A program made the position numbers and the translations under genes. From contig NZ_CP050177.1 of the NCBI RefSeq assembly GCF_011694815.1, positions 4,565,001 to 4,629,000 on the forward strand: a DNA stretch of 64,000 nt. Direction: 5' to 3'. The notes below the pieces were generated by a model. The model did not search any database, had not been told where the DNA came from, and was given only the letters and a program-made list of their open reading frames with translations. Origin of the DNA: Streptomyces liangshanensis (GTDB lineage: Bacteria; Actinomycetota; Actinomycetes; Streptomycetales; Streptomycetaceae). Positions 1 to 9,073 of the stretch are shown here, in pieces. The first letter of the stretch is position 1; every line of letters begins with the position of its first letter.

Positions 1-345
1 GTGGAGCGGCCCACGCCGGCGCGCGGGGAGTTCTACGCGGAGGTGATGGCGGAGCGGGCGGACGGCTGGGGCCCGGTCTTCTCGCGCCGCCAGATGCTGA
101 CGTCGCGGGAGACGTGGGTGCATGACGCGCACTGGGAGGAGCTGGCGCAGGTCCGGTGCCCGACGCTGGTGGTCCGCGGCCTGGACGGGGAGTTGGGGCG
201 GGCGGAGGCGCAGGAGATGGTGCGGGTGCTGCCCCGGGGGGCGTACGCGGAGGTCGCTGACGCGGGCCACCTGGTCCACTACGACCGCCCCGACGCCTGG
301 CACGAGGCGATCGCGCCTTTCCTGAACGAGGTCCTGACCCCGTAG
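1..345 (+). CDS. Alpha/beta hydrolase, C-terminal part only
   Basis: The reading frame is open at the left edge, so the GTG at base 1 is probably not the true start and only about 114 C-terminal residues are seen. They fit the last third of an alpha/beta-hydrolase fold. The strand CPTLVVRGLDGELG (residues 53-66) carries the likely catalytic acid Asp62. DAGHLVHYDRP carries the likely catalytic His90 near the C terminus. The nucleophile elbow lies outside the window, so the substrate cannot be guessed and esterase, haloperoxidase-like and C-C hydrolase roles all remain possible. The gene ends with TAG directly before a repeat-rich intergenic region. Confidence 0.8.
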   Translation: MERPTPARGEFYAEVMAERADGWGPVFSRRQMLTSRETWVHDAHWEELAQVRCPTLVVRGLDGELGRAEAQEMVRVLPRGAYAEVADAGHLVHYDRPDAWHEAIAPFLNEVLTP

Positions 346-363
346 CGGCGCGGGTCACTGCTT

Positions 364-606
364 GTCCTCAATCGCCGGACGGGCTTGATGGTGCCGCTGC
401 GGCCCGGTGCCTATCTGCGGGTTGTCGCCGGGGGTCGGGCAGGGGTCATGTCCTGCACTGCATGTTTTACGTCGCGCGCGACCAGTTGTTGAGGGCAACC
501 CCCATCACGCGACACAAAACACGCTCTACGTTCCGGACACGACCCCTGCCCGCCCCCCTTCCAGGCGCGCGTACAGGCAAATCCAGCCCGTCCGGCGTTT
601 GAGGAC
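364..606. repeat. Composite palindromic intergenic element
   Basis: Two nested inverted repeats are seen. The outer arms are copies of a short motif ending GGCG-ATT/TTT-GAGGAC, at 364-386 (reverse) and 584-606 (forward). The inner arms are about 431-453 and 535-558, near-perfect complements built on GGGCAGGGGTC and GACCCCTGCCC. Closer to the centre, 461-476 mirrors 507-522 around a TGTTTT core. The central loop is about 30 bases. No convincing gene lies inside. It could be a MITE-like or REP-like element or a strong bidirectional terminator. Confidence 0.6.
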
Positions 607-647
607 ATCTTTGACCGCAACGGTCACGCCCGACCGCAACCCCTCTC

Positions 648-723
648 AAGCCCGTCCGGCGTTTGAGGACGTCTTTGACCCGCGCGGCCCACCGGCCCCG
701 AAGCCCGTCCGGCGCTTGAGGAC
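648..723 (+). repeat. Two further copies of the GCCCGTCCGGCG-TTGAGGAC motif
   Basis: Copies at 648-670 and 701-723 repeat the 23-base motif AAGCCCGTCCGGCG(T/C)TTGAGGAC also found in the flanking palindromic element. Motifs of this type are scattered in intergenic DNA of many Streptomyces genomes. These two are in direct orientation just before the TPR gene; no function is known to me. Confidence 0.65.
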
Positions 724-769
724 AAGGTGGGCGGGGGAACGGCGTGTCGGGGGTCGCTAGGGTCCTGGC

Positions 770-2134
770 GTGGACGCTGAAGATCTTGACTACCGGACCC
801 GGACGTCGACGGGCTGCATACCTGCACACCTCGTGGCGAAACTCCTCGAACTCGGCCACGAGCAAGAGGTCGCGCTCCAAGCCACCCGCGGAGAATGGTT
901 CTGCGCGGTCGAGTGGTCCCGGCTGCTCGGGGAACGCGGCCAGCGCGAGAAGGCCTTGGCGGTGCTCGCCCCCTACGTCGCCACGAACTGGTGGCCCGCG
1001 GCCCGCGCCCGGGCTGAGCTGCTGGAGGGCTACGGCCGGGCGGAGGAGGCGATCGTGCTGTCCCGCCCGTACGCGGAGGCCGGAGACCTCCAGGCGCGGG
1101 TCTTCTTCGCGCGCCTGTTGGCACGCCACGGCCGCGCCGACGAGGCGTTCGGGCTGCTGCGTTCCGGGATGCAGGACTGGTTCCTCGCCCAATGCCTCGT
1201 CGACGTCGCCGAAGCGGCGGGCCGGGACGAGGAGGCGGCGGAGTTGTTGACCGCCCGGATAGCCGCGGCCGTCCCCGCGTGCGACGACCCCGACTGCGGC
1301 AACATCCGGATCGAGCCGTTCAACGCGATCGGCCTGCTGGCCACCGTCCGGGAACGCCAGGGCCGGGTCGAGGAGGCGATCGCCCTGCTGCACACCCGCA
1401 CCTCCACCTCCGTCAACGGGCGCGACCAGCTGGCGGATCTGCTGGCGAGGCACGATCGGGTCGCGGAACTGCGTGCGTACGCGTCTTCCGAGTTCCACGG
1501 GCACGCCGTGCAACGCCTCGCCGAGTTGCTGGAGGAAGGTGGCGACGCGGAAGGCGCGATCGCCGCCTACCGGGCCTTCGGTGCCTCACCGGGAGACATG
1601 TGGCACGTGGTCGTCCCGCTGTCCCGGCTCCTGGTCCGGCTCGGACGGGTGGACGAGGCGATCGAGGTCGTACGGGCACTGGCCGACCGGCGCGGCGGCG
1701 CGGAGGACTGGGTCGTTCACACGTTGTGCACGCTGTACGCCGACCACGGCCGGGCCCAGGAGGGGCTGGCCTACCTCGACGCCCTCAAGGCTCGGCACGG
1801 CGGCCGGGAGGAGCCGGAATTCTTCTCGATGCGGCTTCCGCTCATGGCTGGTTGCGGCCTGCTCGACGAAGCGATCGAGCAGGCGCGGGCGCACCTCGAC
1901 GGCGACACCTGGTACGCGGCCTGCGACCTCTCCGACCTGCTCGCCAAGGCCGGCCGTACCGAGGAAGCCCTCGCCGTCCTCGAACAGGACCCGTCGGCCA
2001 ACGACTCCCTCCGCGCCGAGCGGCTCATCGACCTCGGCCGCATCGAGGAGGCGGTACACATCCTCCAACAGCCGAGGCCCGTCGTGATCATGCCGCCCTG
2101 GGACGGCACCTATTCCACGGAACCACCGTTCTGA
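770..2134 (+). CDS. Tetratricopeptide-like repeat protein
   Basis: A 454-residue soluble protein made almost wholly of helical repeats. Recurrent signatures such as LGERGQREKALAVL, GRADEAFGLL, GRVEEAIALL, GRVDEAIEVV and GRTEEALAVL recur roughly every 33-50 residues and match TPR helix pairs. There is no signal peptide, membrane segment or catalytic motif. The likely role is a protein-interaction scaffold; the partner is unknown. The GTG start at 770 has only a weak ribosome-binding site, so the exact start is uncertain. It converges on the ABC permease gene with a gap of about 34 bases. Proteins like this are common, mostly uncharacterised, in Streptomyces. Confidence 0.75.
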   Translation: MDAEDLDYRTRTSTGCIPAHLVAKLLELGHEQEVALQATRGEWFCAVEWSRLLGERGQREKALAVLAPYVATNWWPAARARAELLEGYGRAEEAIVLSRPYAEAGDLQARVFFARLLARHGRADEAFGLLRSGMQDWFLAQCLVDVAEAAGRDEEAAELLTARIAAAVPACDDPDCGNIRIEPFNAIGLLATVRERQGRVEEAIALLHTRTSTSVNGRDQLADLLARHDRVAELRAYASSEFHGHAVQRLAELLEEGGDAEGAIAAYRAFGASPGDMWHVVVPLSRLLVRLGRVDEAIEVVRALADRRGGAEDWVVHTLCTLYADHGRAQEGLAYLDALKARHGGREEPEFFSMRLPLMAGCGLLDEAIEQARAHLDGDTWYAACDLSDLLAKAGRTEEALAVLEQDPSANDSLRAERLIDLGRIEEAVHILQQPRPVVIMPPWDGTYSTEPPF

Positions 2135-2168
2135 CGCCCCCTCAAGCCCGCGCCCCGAAGCGGAGCGG

Positions 2169-3782
2169 CTACCCCTTGCTCACCGCCCCCAGGATCTCCG
2201 GCAGGCGCTCCGACGTCTGGGGGGCCGCCACCCTCAGGCCCGCCTCCGCCATGAGGTACCCGTAGGCCACCCCCACCGGCAGGACCACCCACGCCGACGC
2301 GGACCCCGAGAGCCAGATCGTCAGGATCACCACCGGCGCCGACAGCACCGCCCCGACCAGCACACCTCCCAGCATCGACATCCACGCCAGCCCCGCCTGC
2401 CCCGGCGCCACGTTCTTGTAGCCGCTGTCCTGCGGGACGGAGTACGCCAGCCGCGCCGACGTCACCGCGCCCGTCGCCAGCAGCGAGCCCAGCAGGGCGA
2501 AGGACAGGCCGAGTGCCTCGGGCACCTTGCTCCAGTCGCGGAGCACGGCGGCGGTCAACGCCGTGACCAGCAGCGAGTACGGCAGCACGACCAGGACCAA
2601 CGCCACCGCCCGCGCCCGCAGTTCGAGGTACGCGTCACGCGCCGAGGAGATCGTCAGCGCCACCATCCAGAACGCCGAGGTGTCCTGCCCGAACTGGTTC
2701 GTCATCTGCGCGCCGATCAACCCCACCGCGAACAGCGACAGATAGATCGACCCGCTCCCCTGGAAGGCGTTGAGCAGCGGCACGATCAGACCCACCGCCA
2801 GCGACGTCACCCACCCCGCCTTCGTCTTCGGATCACGCCACGCGTACCGCAGGCTGCGCACGATCACCGCGCCGGTACGCCCCTCGGGCACCCGGAGGAA
2901 GGACGGCCGGAGCGAGGAAGGACGCGACCCCGGCCGAGAGGACGCCCCCTTCCGCGACGGCTCCGCCGCCGACAGCGTGGAGCCGTCCGGCGTGGTCATC
3001 AGCTTCACCAGGGACCGTTCCCACGCGAAGAGGAGCGCGCCCAGCGCCGCCACGGTGAGCAGCAGTTGCAGTGCCGCGCTCCCGTACGCGCCCTCGCTCG
3101 CCGAGTCCACCGCGCCGAGCGCCGAGGCGGGTGGCAGCCACCGTACGACGTCCGCCGTCGGCGCCAGCTGGGACAGGCCGCCCGCGTCACCGAGCCGCTG
3201 GGCCCCGTAGCTGACGAACTGCGCGCCGACCGCGATCACCAGCCCGCTCAGGACCGCGAGGTCACGGCCCTTGCGGGACGTCAGCAGCCGGGTGTTGGCC
3301 GCCGCGACGGCCCGCGCCAGCGCCACGCACACCAGCAGCGCGAGCGGTACGGCGACCACCGCCACGACCACCCCCGCCGCCCCGCGCGCCGACGCCACCG
3401 CGGAGCCGGCCAGCAGGCACAGCGAGAACAGCGGCCCGATCCCCACCAGCGACGCCACGAGCAGCGCCCCGACCAGCGGCCGCGGCCGCAGCGGCAGCAT
3501 CACCAGCCGCGTCGGGTCGAGGGTCTCGTCGCCGCCGGGGAAGAACAACGGCAACGCGGCCCAGCCCACCGCCAGTACGGCGGCCAGCAGGACGGTCACC
3601 GTGCTCGCGTGGGCGTTGCCCCGCAGCAGGACGAGGCCGAGGAACTGGCCCGCCGCGATGAGCAGGGCGAAGACGAGCGAGATGATGTGCACGGCCTTGC
3701 GGCCGGACGACTGCCGCAGCCCGTTGCGCAGGAGCGAGAGTTTCAGCCGTACGAAGAGCGGGGTCAGCGCGGTCGCGTTCAC
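2169..3782 (-). CDS. ABC transporter permease
   Basis: A 537-residue polytopic protein with about 12 hydrophobic segments, for example 33-53 (HIISLVFALLIAAGQFLGLV) and 66-84. It starts with a GTG whose last bases form a GTGA overlap with the stop of the ATPase gene, so the pair should be translationally coupled and make one exporter of the ABC-2 type. Inner cytoplasmic loops are basic and Arg-rich, as expected. Related actinobacterial permeases are large, fused-looking ABC-2 proteins of unknown substrate. No substrate-binding protein is encoded nearby, which favours export over import. Confidence 0.85.
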   Translation of the reverse strand: MNATALTPLFVRLKLSLLRNGLRQSSGRKAVHIISLVFALLIAAGQFLGLVLLRGNAHASTVTVLLAAVLAVGWAALPLFFPGGDETLDPTRLVMLPLRPRPLVGALLVASLVGIGPLFSLCLLAGSAVASARGAAGVVVAVVAVPLALLVCVALARAVAAANTRLLTSRKGRDLAVLSGLVIAVGAQFVSYGAQRLGDAGGLSQLAPTADVVRWLPPASALGAVDSASEGAYGSAALQLLLTVAALGALLFAWERSLVKLMTTPDGSTLSAAEPSRKGASSRPGSRPSSLRPSFLRVPEGRTGAVIVRSLRYAWRDPKTKAGWVTSLAVGLIVPLLNAFQGSGSIYLSLFAVGLIGAQMTNQFGQDTSAFWMVALTISSARDAYLELRARAVALVLVVLPYSLLVTALTAAVLRDWSKVPEALGLSFALLGSLLATGAVTSARLAYSVPQDSGYKNVAPGQAGLAWMSMLGGVLVGAVLSAPVVILTIWLSGSASAWVVLPVGVAYGYLMAEAGLRVAAPQTSERLPEILGAVSKG

Positions 3783-4654
3783 CGGGCCCCGCCCAGCCAG
3801 TCCAGGGTCTCCCCGGTCCCGCGCCCGCGCGCGCCGACCAGTTCGAGGAAGGCGCTCTGGAGGGACGGCGCGTCACCCCGTACCTCCGCGAGCGTCCCCT
3901 GGGCGCGGATGCGGCCGCCCGCCATGACGGCGACCCAGTCGCACAGCGACTCGACGAGTTCCATCACGTGGCTGGAGAAGACGACGGTCGCGCCGGACTC
4001 GGTGTAGCGCTCCAGCACGGTCCGCACGGTCTGCGCGGAGACGGGGTCGACCCCCTCGAACGGCTCGTCCAGGAACAGGACTTCGGGGTTGTGGAGGAGG
4101 GCCGCGGCGAGCCCGATCTTCTTCCGCATGCCGGTCGAGTAGTCCACGACGAGCTTGTGCTGCGCACCCGCCAGGTCCAGTACGTCGAGCAGTTGGGTGG
4201 CCCGCTGGTCGACCTCGGCGCCGGGCAGCCCCCGCAACCGCCCGGTGTAGCTGAGGAGTTCACGCCCGGACAGCCGCTCGAAGAGCCGCAGGCCCTCGGG
4301 CAGCACCCCGATGCGGGCCTTGACCGCGACCGGGTCGCCCCACACGTCGTGCCCGGCGACCCGTACCCGTCCCTGGTCGGGCCGCAGCAGGCCGGTGACC
4401 ATGGAGAGGGTCGTGGTCTTGCCCGCGCCGTTCGGCCCCACCAGGCCGACGAACCGCCCCGCGGGCAGGGAGAGATCGATGCCCGCGACGGCGATCTGCT
4501 CGCCGAAGCGCTTCCACAACCCCTCGACCTCGACGGCGGGCGCGGCCGGCGCGGCCGGCGCGGCCGATCCGCCCGCCGGTGGCGCTGTTCCTATGTCCGT
4601 GGGCGGACCCGCCGTCGCGGGCGTCCCGCCAGGACCGTGCTGTTCTTCCGGCAT
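3779..4654 (-). CDS. ABC transporter ATP-binding protein
   Basis: A 291-residue ATPase that should energise the permease encoded directly downstream. Walker A is GPNGAGKTTT (about residues 73-82). The signature region reads YSTGMRKKIGLA, a known variant of LSGGQ in the ABC-2 exporter group. Walker B is VLFLDEPFEGVDP, followed by the switch histidine in VVFSSHVMELVE. The first 40 residues are Pro/Ala-rich and precede the ATPase fold. The ATG at 4654 follows no gene on its strand for about 70 bases, so this is probably the first gene of a two-gene operon. Confidence 0.92.
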   Translation of the reverse strand: MPEEQHGPGGTPATAGPPTDIGTAPPAGGSAAPAAPAAPAVEVEGLWKRFGEQIAVAGIDLSLPAGRFVGLVGPNGAGKTTTLSMVTGLLRPDQGRVRVAGHDVWGDPVAVKARIGVLPEGLRLFERLSGRELLSYTGRLRGLPGAEVDQRATQLLDVLDLAGAQHKLVVDYSTGMRKKIGLAAALLHNPEVLFLDEPFEGVDPVSAQTVRTVLERYTESGATVVFSSHVMELVESLCDWVAVMAGGRIRAQGTLAEVRGDAPSLQSAFLELVGARGRGTGETLDWLGGAR

Positions 4655-4728
4655 GGAGCACTACCTCTCGGTCTCCCCGCGCCGGTTCCCGTACCGACCG
4701 GGACGACCACCCTACGTACGCCCGTCGG

Positions 4729-5406
4729 CTATGTCTGCCTGGCCCGTTCCTCCGCCGCGTCCCGCCCGCACGCGTACGCCAGCGGGCTGATCAACTCCTC
4801 GATGTCCGGCAGCCACCGGTTGGCGGGGGTGGGGCGGCGCGCCCACTGCACCGCGCCGTGCCCGCCGACGCGCGTCGGCGGCGCCGCGACGTACGCGCCC
4901 TCGCCGTGCGTCACCAGGTCGATCGCGGCGGGCACCCAGCCCAGCCGCGTCACCAGACCGTCCACCTTGAGCGCGGCGCCCGGCAGGACGAAGAACATCA
5001 TCCGCCGGTCCGGGGTACAGGTCACCGGACCGAGCGTGAGACGCATCCGCTCCATGCGGGCGAGCGCCAGGAATCCCGCCGACTCCGGTACGTCCAGGGC
5101 GTCGAAGGCGCGTCCCGTCGGCAACAGGACCGAGGCCCGCGGCTCGTCGGACCACAGCCGCCGCGCCGCGGGCGCACTGCCCGTGACCTGCTGCGCCCAC
5201 TCGGCGCTCGTCGCGTGCGCCCCCGGAGAGGCACAGTCCGGTTCGCCGCACGAGCAACGCTCCGTGCCCGCCACCGCCTCCAGCCAGGTGCCCGGGAACA
5301 CGTCCCAGTGCCGTTCTTCCGTGTACCGCACCGCGCAGTCCAGCGGCAGTTCGCCACGCTGATGAGGGATCTGTGCCGCGCCCGTGACGCCGAGGGTCTC
5401 TTCCAC
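4729..5406 (-). CDS. Bifunctional DNA primase/polymerase (Prim-Pol) domain protein
   Basis: A stand-alone N-terminal Prim-Pol domain protein of about 225 residues. The Cys/His cluster CSCGEPDCASPGAH matches the zinc-binding knuckle typical of the family, next to HWDVFPGTW. No helicase domain follows, unlike plasmid and phage primases, so a replication role is doubtful. An upstream GTG at 5430 is possible but its ribosome-binding site would touch the start. The GTG at 5406 (MEETLGV) has GGGAG ten bases upstream and is preferred. It is divergent from the NsdA-like gene, a pairing I recall in other Streptomyces genomes but could not check. Confidence 0.75.
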   Translation of the reverse strand: MEETLGVTGAAQIPHQRGELPLDCAVRYTEERHWDVFPGTWLEAVAGTERCSCGEPDCASPGAHATSAEWAQQVTGSAPAARRLWSDEPRASVLLPTGRAFDALDVPESAGFLALARMERMRLTLGPVTCTPDRRMMFFVLPGAALKVDGLVTRLGWVPAAIDLVTHGEGAYVAAPPTRVGGHGAVQWARRPTPANRWLPDIEELISPLAYACGRDAAEERARQT

Positions 5407-5717
5407 GCCCAGCACAACTCCCGCCGTCACCTCCGGTTACGGGCGTACCGCGCGCCGACCCGCATGTGGGGCGCATGGATGCATGGACGGGGGCGCGCGG
5501 GCCCGCGGAGGCCGGTTGGCGGGTACGCACGGTCCCCGTTCGGGCACGATGGGACAGGTGCGGCCCACATCCGCTCAAGTACACCCGCATGGCCAAAACA
5601 CGCCATGTTTGCTGAGGTTCCTCAAAATATCTCCGATTCAGCCCAAGCCACGCATTCTCTGCATTTCTGCCGGGCAGTGATCCATGAGCTGATCACTGCG
5701 GCCACAGGGGGTATCCA
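5407..5717. promoter_or_regulatory. Divergent control region between Prim-Pol and NsdA-like genes
   Basis: About 310 bases without a gene, with an AT-rich patch at 5595-5670. Two inverted repeats stand out. TGAGG-TT-CCTCA lies at 5613-5624. A perfect 9-base pair, GCAGTGATC and GATCACTGC, lies at 5674-5682 and 5691-5699 with 8 bases between. The second sits just upstream of the GGGGG ribosome-binding site of the NsdA-like gene and could be an operator or an RNA hairpin. The -10 and -35 boxes cannot be assigned confidently. Confidence 0.5.
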
Positions 5718-7100
5718 TTGGCAGCCAGGCCTCTCGTCGCGCGCCAGCCGAACGAACGGCTCCAAGCACTCATCCAGGAAGCCGGGTGCTCCAACGCGGG
5801 GCTCGCCCGGCGCGTCAACATGGTCGGGGCCGAGCGCGGGCTCGACCTGCGCTACGACAAGACATCGGTGGCGCGGTGGCTGCGCGGGCAGCAGCCGCGC
5901 GGCCGGGCGCCCGGCATCATCGCGGAGGCGCTGGGCCGGAAGCTGAACCGTACGGTCACCATCGACGAGACGGGGATGGCCAACGGCAAGAACCTCGCGT
6001 CCGGCGTCGGCCTCCAGTTCGCCCCGACCGTCGTCGGAGCGGTCGAGCAGGTCTGCGAGTTGTGGCGCAGTGACGTCGGGCGCCGCGACTTCCTGTCCGG
6101 CTCGGCGGTCGCGTCGTCCGCGCTGGTCGAGCCCAGCAGGGACTGGCTGATCACGGGCGCGGATCCGGCGGTCGCGCGGAACACCGGCGCGCGGGTGGGG
6201 GATTCGGACGTCGAGGCGGTCCGGGCCATGACCGTGGCGCTGATCGACCTCGACCACCGCTACGGCAGCGGGCACGTCCGCCCCGTCGTGGTGCACTACC
6301 TGAACAGCGTGGTGTCGGGCCTGCTCTCGGGCTCGTACCGCGAATCGGTCGGCCGGCGGCTCTTCGCCGCTGTCTCCCGGCTGACGGAGCTGGCCGGTTA
6401 CATGGCCATCGACACCGGTCAGCCGGGCCTCGCCCAGCGGTACTACATCCAGGCGCTGCGGCTCGCGCAGGCGTCGGGGGACCGGGGGTACGGCGGGTAC
6501 GTGCTGGCAGCGTCCATGAGCCACCTGGCCGCGCAGCTCGGGAACCCGCGCGAGATCGCCCAGTTGGCGAGAGCCGCGCAGGAGGGGGCGCGCGGGCACG
6601 TGCCGCCGCGCGCGCAGGCCATGTTCTACGCGGCGGAGGCCCGGGGGCACGCCCTCATGGGCGATCTGCGGCTCTGCCAGGAGGTCGGGGGCCGGGCACT
6701 CGCCGCGCTGGAGCAGGCGGAGGACGGTTCGGGCGACGACCCCGAGTGGATCGCGCACTTCGACCACGCCTACCTCTCGGACGAGTTGGCGCACTGCTAC
6801 CGCGACCTGGGCCGGCCCGACGCCGCCGCCCGGCATGCCGGGGACTCGATCGACGGCCATCCGGAGTCCCGGGCGCGCCGGCGGGCGATCGGCCTGGTCC
6901 TGCTGGCCACGGCGCAGGTCCAGCAGCGGGAGGTCGAGGAGGCGTGCCGGACGGGCACGCGCGCGCTGGAGCTGCTGGGGACGCTGCGCTCCAGCCGGGG
7001 CGCGGAGTATCTCGACGACCTCCAGCAGCGCCTGGAGCCGTACGGGAGCGAGGCGTCCGTGCGTGAGTTCACGGCCCGGCTGGAGATCCAGGCGGCCTGA
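5718..7100 (+). CDS. nsdA: NsdA-like developmental regulator (HTH plus TPR)
   Basis: A 460-residue soluble protein. Residues about 8-60 resemble an XRE-like DNA-binding region (GLARRVNMVG, SVARWLRGQQPRG). The rest is TPR-like helices including GLAQRYYIQALRLAQ and AAQLGNPREIAQLARAAQ. It matches my memory of NsdA, a negative regulator of differentiation and antibiotic production in S. coelicolor. The start is a TTG at 5718: an in-frame TGA lies at 5685-5687, and GGGGG sits six bases before the TTG. A TTG start with a perfect inverted repeat just upstream suggests controlled, low translation. The gene symbol rests on recalled similarity, not on a search. Confidence 0.75.
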   Translation: MAARPLVARQPNERLQALIQEAGCSNAGLARRVNMVGAERGLDLRYDKTSVARWLRGQQPRGRAPGIIAEALGRKLNRTVTIDETGMANGKNLASGVGLQFAPTVVGAVEQVCELWRSDVGRRDFLSGSAVASSALVEPSRDWLITGADPAVARNTGARVGDSDVEAVRAMTVALIDLDHRYGSGHVRPVVVHYLNSVVSGLLSGSYRESVGRRLFAAVSRLTELAGYMAIDTGQPGLAQRYYIQALRLAQASGDRGYGGYVLAASMSHLAAQLGNPREIAQLARAAQEGARGHVPPRAQAMFYAAEARGHALMGDLRLCQEVGGRALAALEQAEDGSGDDPEWIAHFDHAYLSDELAHCYRDLGRPDAAARHAGDSIDGHPESRARRRAIGLVLLATAQVQQREVEEACRTGTRALELLGTLRSSRGAEYLDDLQQRLEPYGSEASVREFTARLEIQAA

Positions 7101-7386
7101 GCGCGGGGGTGCGGGGGGGAGCGTGCGACGCGCGGGAGACGGGGGAGGCGTGGGGGAGCGCGGCGGGGGTAGGCGGTGCGGAGGCACGTGGGTGCCGGGG
7201 GCCGACGGTGTGAGGGTGTGGTGCATATCAAGTCCCCGGCAGAACGGGCGAATTCGGTTGCTATAGCCGTCTCCCGGCAGGACGGAACGGGAGCGGATCC
7301 ACGTGCGTGGCAGAGCCCGGGATTCACCCGGTAGCGTGAACCGACGATTTCCGTAGGTCCACCCGTTCCACGACGTAGGAGTCCCG

Positions 7387-9039
7387 GTGACGCACAGCGG
7401 ACAAGGGGACGAGCGGGAGTACCAGGCCGCTCGCCCCGCGCACGAAGGCGTTGTGCTGCCCGGCGACGGCAGCGAACCCTGGATCCCGCCCAGCGTCGCG
7501 GGGGAGCAGGCAGTCCCGGCGGGCGGGCAGGCGTGGGGCGGGCCGTGGGGGCCGCAGGACGGCGGCGGACAGCCCGGTCCGGAAGCGGGTTACGGCGAGG
7601 GCGCGTACGGCGCGCAGCCGCAGCAGCAGGGCGCCCAGCAGCCGTACCAGCAGTACGGGCAGGACCAGGGCCAAGGCCAGAGTCACGGCCAGGGTCAGCA
7701 CTACGGACAGGGCCAGGGCCAGGGGTACGGGCAGGGCGGGCAGCCGTCGTACGGGCAGGGCCAGCAGCCGTCGTACGGCCACGACCCACAGCAGTCGTAC
7801 GACCAGGGATACGGGCAGACCCACGACCAGGGGTACGGCCAGGGCCAGGGCTACGGACAGGGCCAGGACCACGGCCTGAGTCACGGGCAGGGTTACGACC
7901 AGGGCCAGGGCCAGAGCCAGGGTTACGTGCAGCCGCTCCCCGCCGAGGCCCCCGCGCCCGGCAGTGCCGACGCCACCCAGTTCCTGCCGCCCGTCCCGGC
8001 CGCGGGCAGCGCCGACGCCACCCAGTTCATCGCCCCGGTCCCGCAGGGCCCCGGCCCCGGCATGCTGCCGCCGGAGCGCTCCGCGGACGCCACCCAGGTC
8101 ATTCCCCCGGTCCCGGCACACGGCTCGGACGCGGAGGCCACGGCGTTCATCGCGCCCGTGCCCGCGCAGGACGCCGGGTACGGGGTCCGGCCCGGCGAGC
8201 CCGGCGACCGGCCGCCGCCCGCCGAGTTCGACAACCTCTTCCGCGCGGACGACGGTTCGGCCGGCTCCACCCAGCAGCTCCCGAAGATCGATCCGGGCCA
8301 GGGCCGCCCGCCGCAGGGCCTCCCGCCGCAGGGGCGCGGGCCCCGGCCGCCGTACGGCCAGCAGCCCCCCGGGCCGTCCTACGAGCCCCAGCCGGGGCGT
8401 GACACGGGCGGCCGCAGGTCCCGGATCCCGCTGATCGCGGCCGTCGTGGTCGGCTGCGCCGTGCTGGGCCTGGGCGCGGGCGCGCTGATGAGCGGCGGGG
8501 GCGACAGCCCGCAGGACACCGGGAAGAACGTGGCGGCCGAGAGCACCGCCGCCTCCGAGCCGCCCGCGCAGGACGCGGCCGACCCGGCCAAGGCGCAGGC
8601 CGAGGGGCTCGACAAGCTGCTGGGCGACAGCAACAACAGCCGCGAGACGGTGATCCGCGCGGTCAACGACATCAAGACGTGCGACAACCTGGACCAGGCG
8701 GCGACCGACCTGCACGACGCCGCGGAGCAGCGCAGGGGCCTGGTGACCCGGCTCAAGTCCCTGCCGATCGACAAGCTGCCCGACCACGAGTCGCTCGCGT
8801 CGTCCCTGACGACGGCCTGGCAGGCGTCGGCCTCGGCGGACGACCACTACGCGCAGTGGGCGCGGGAGGCGCAGACGGGCAAGGGCTGCAAGCACGGCCG
8901 GGCCCGTACCACCAAGGAAGCGTCCCGGGGCAACCAGGCGAGCGGCGAGGCCACCGCCGCGAAGAAGAAGGCCTCGGGCCTCTGGAACGGCATCGCGTCC
9001 AAGTACGACCTCTCCCAGCGGGACTCGACGCAGCTGTAG
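7387..9039 (+). CDS. Single-span membrane protein with Gln/Gly/Tyr-rich N-terminal half
   Basis: A 550-residue protein starting at a GTG with TAGGAG six bases upstream. Residues about 60-185 are a low-complexity tract of GYGQ, GQGQ and SYGQ repeats. Four copies of a motif ADATQF(L/I)xPVP-like follow at about residues 193-260. One transmembrane helix (about 349-372, IPLIAAVVVGCAVLGLGAGA) precedes an extracytoplasmic domain of about 175 residues with two Cys and helical, Ala-rich sequence. Orientation is probably N-in, C-out. The repeated Thr-Gln motif could be a kinase target; that is inference. The function is unknown. It is alone between divergent or convergent neighbours. Confidence 0.75.
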   Translation: MTHSGQGDEREYQAARPAHEGVVLPGDGSEPWIPPSVAGEQAVPAGGQAWGGPWGPQDGGGQPGPEAGYGEGAYGAQPQQQGAQQPYQQYGQDQGQGQSHGQGQHYGQGQGQGYGQGGQPSYGQGQQPSYGHDPQQSYDQGYGQTHDQGYGQGQGYGQGQDHGLSHGQGYDQGQGQSQGYVQPLPAEAPAPGSADATQFLPPVPAAGSADATQFIAPVPQGPGPGMLPPERSADATQVIPPVPAHGSDAEATAFIAPVPAQDAGYGVRPGEPGDRPPPAEFDNLFRADDGSAGSTQQLPKIDPGQGRPPQGLPPQGRGPRPPYGQQPPGPSYEPQPGRDTGGRRSRIPLIAAVVVGCAVLGLGAGALMSGGGDSPQDTGKNVAAESTAASEPPAQDAADPAKAQAEGLDKLLGDSNNSRETVIRAVNDIKTCDNLDQAATDLHDAAEQRRGLVTRLKSLPIDKLPDHESLASSLTTAWQASASADDHYAQWAREAQTGKGCKHGRARTTKEASRGNQASGEATAAKKKASGLWNGIASKYDLSQRDSTQL

Positions 9040-9073
9040 GCATGCCGACCGCCGCGCGGCGCCGCCAGGGGAA

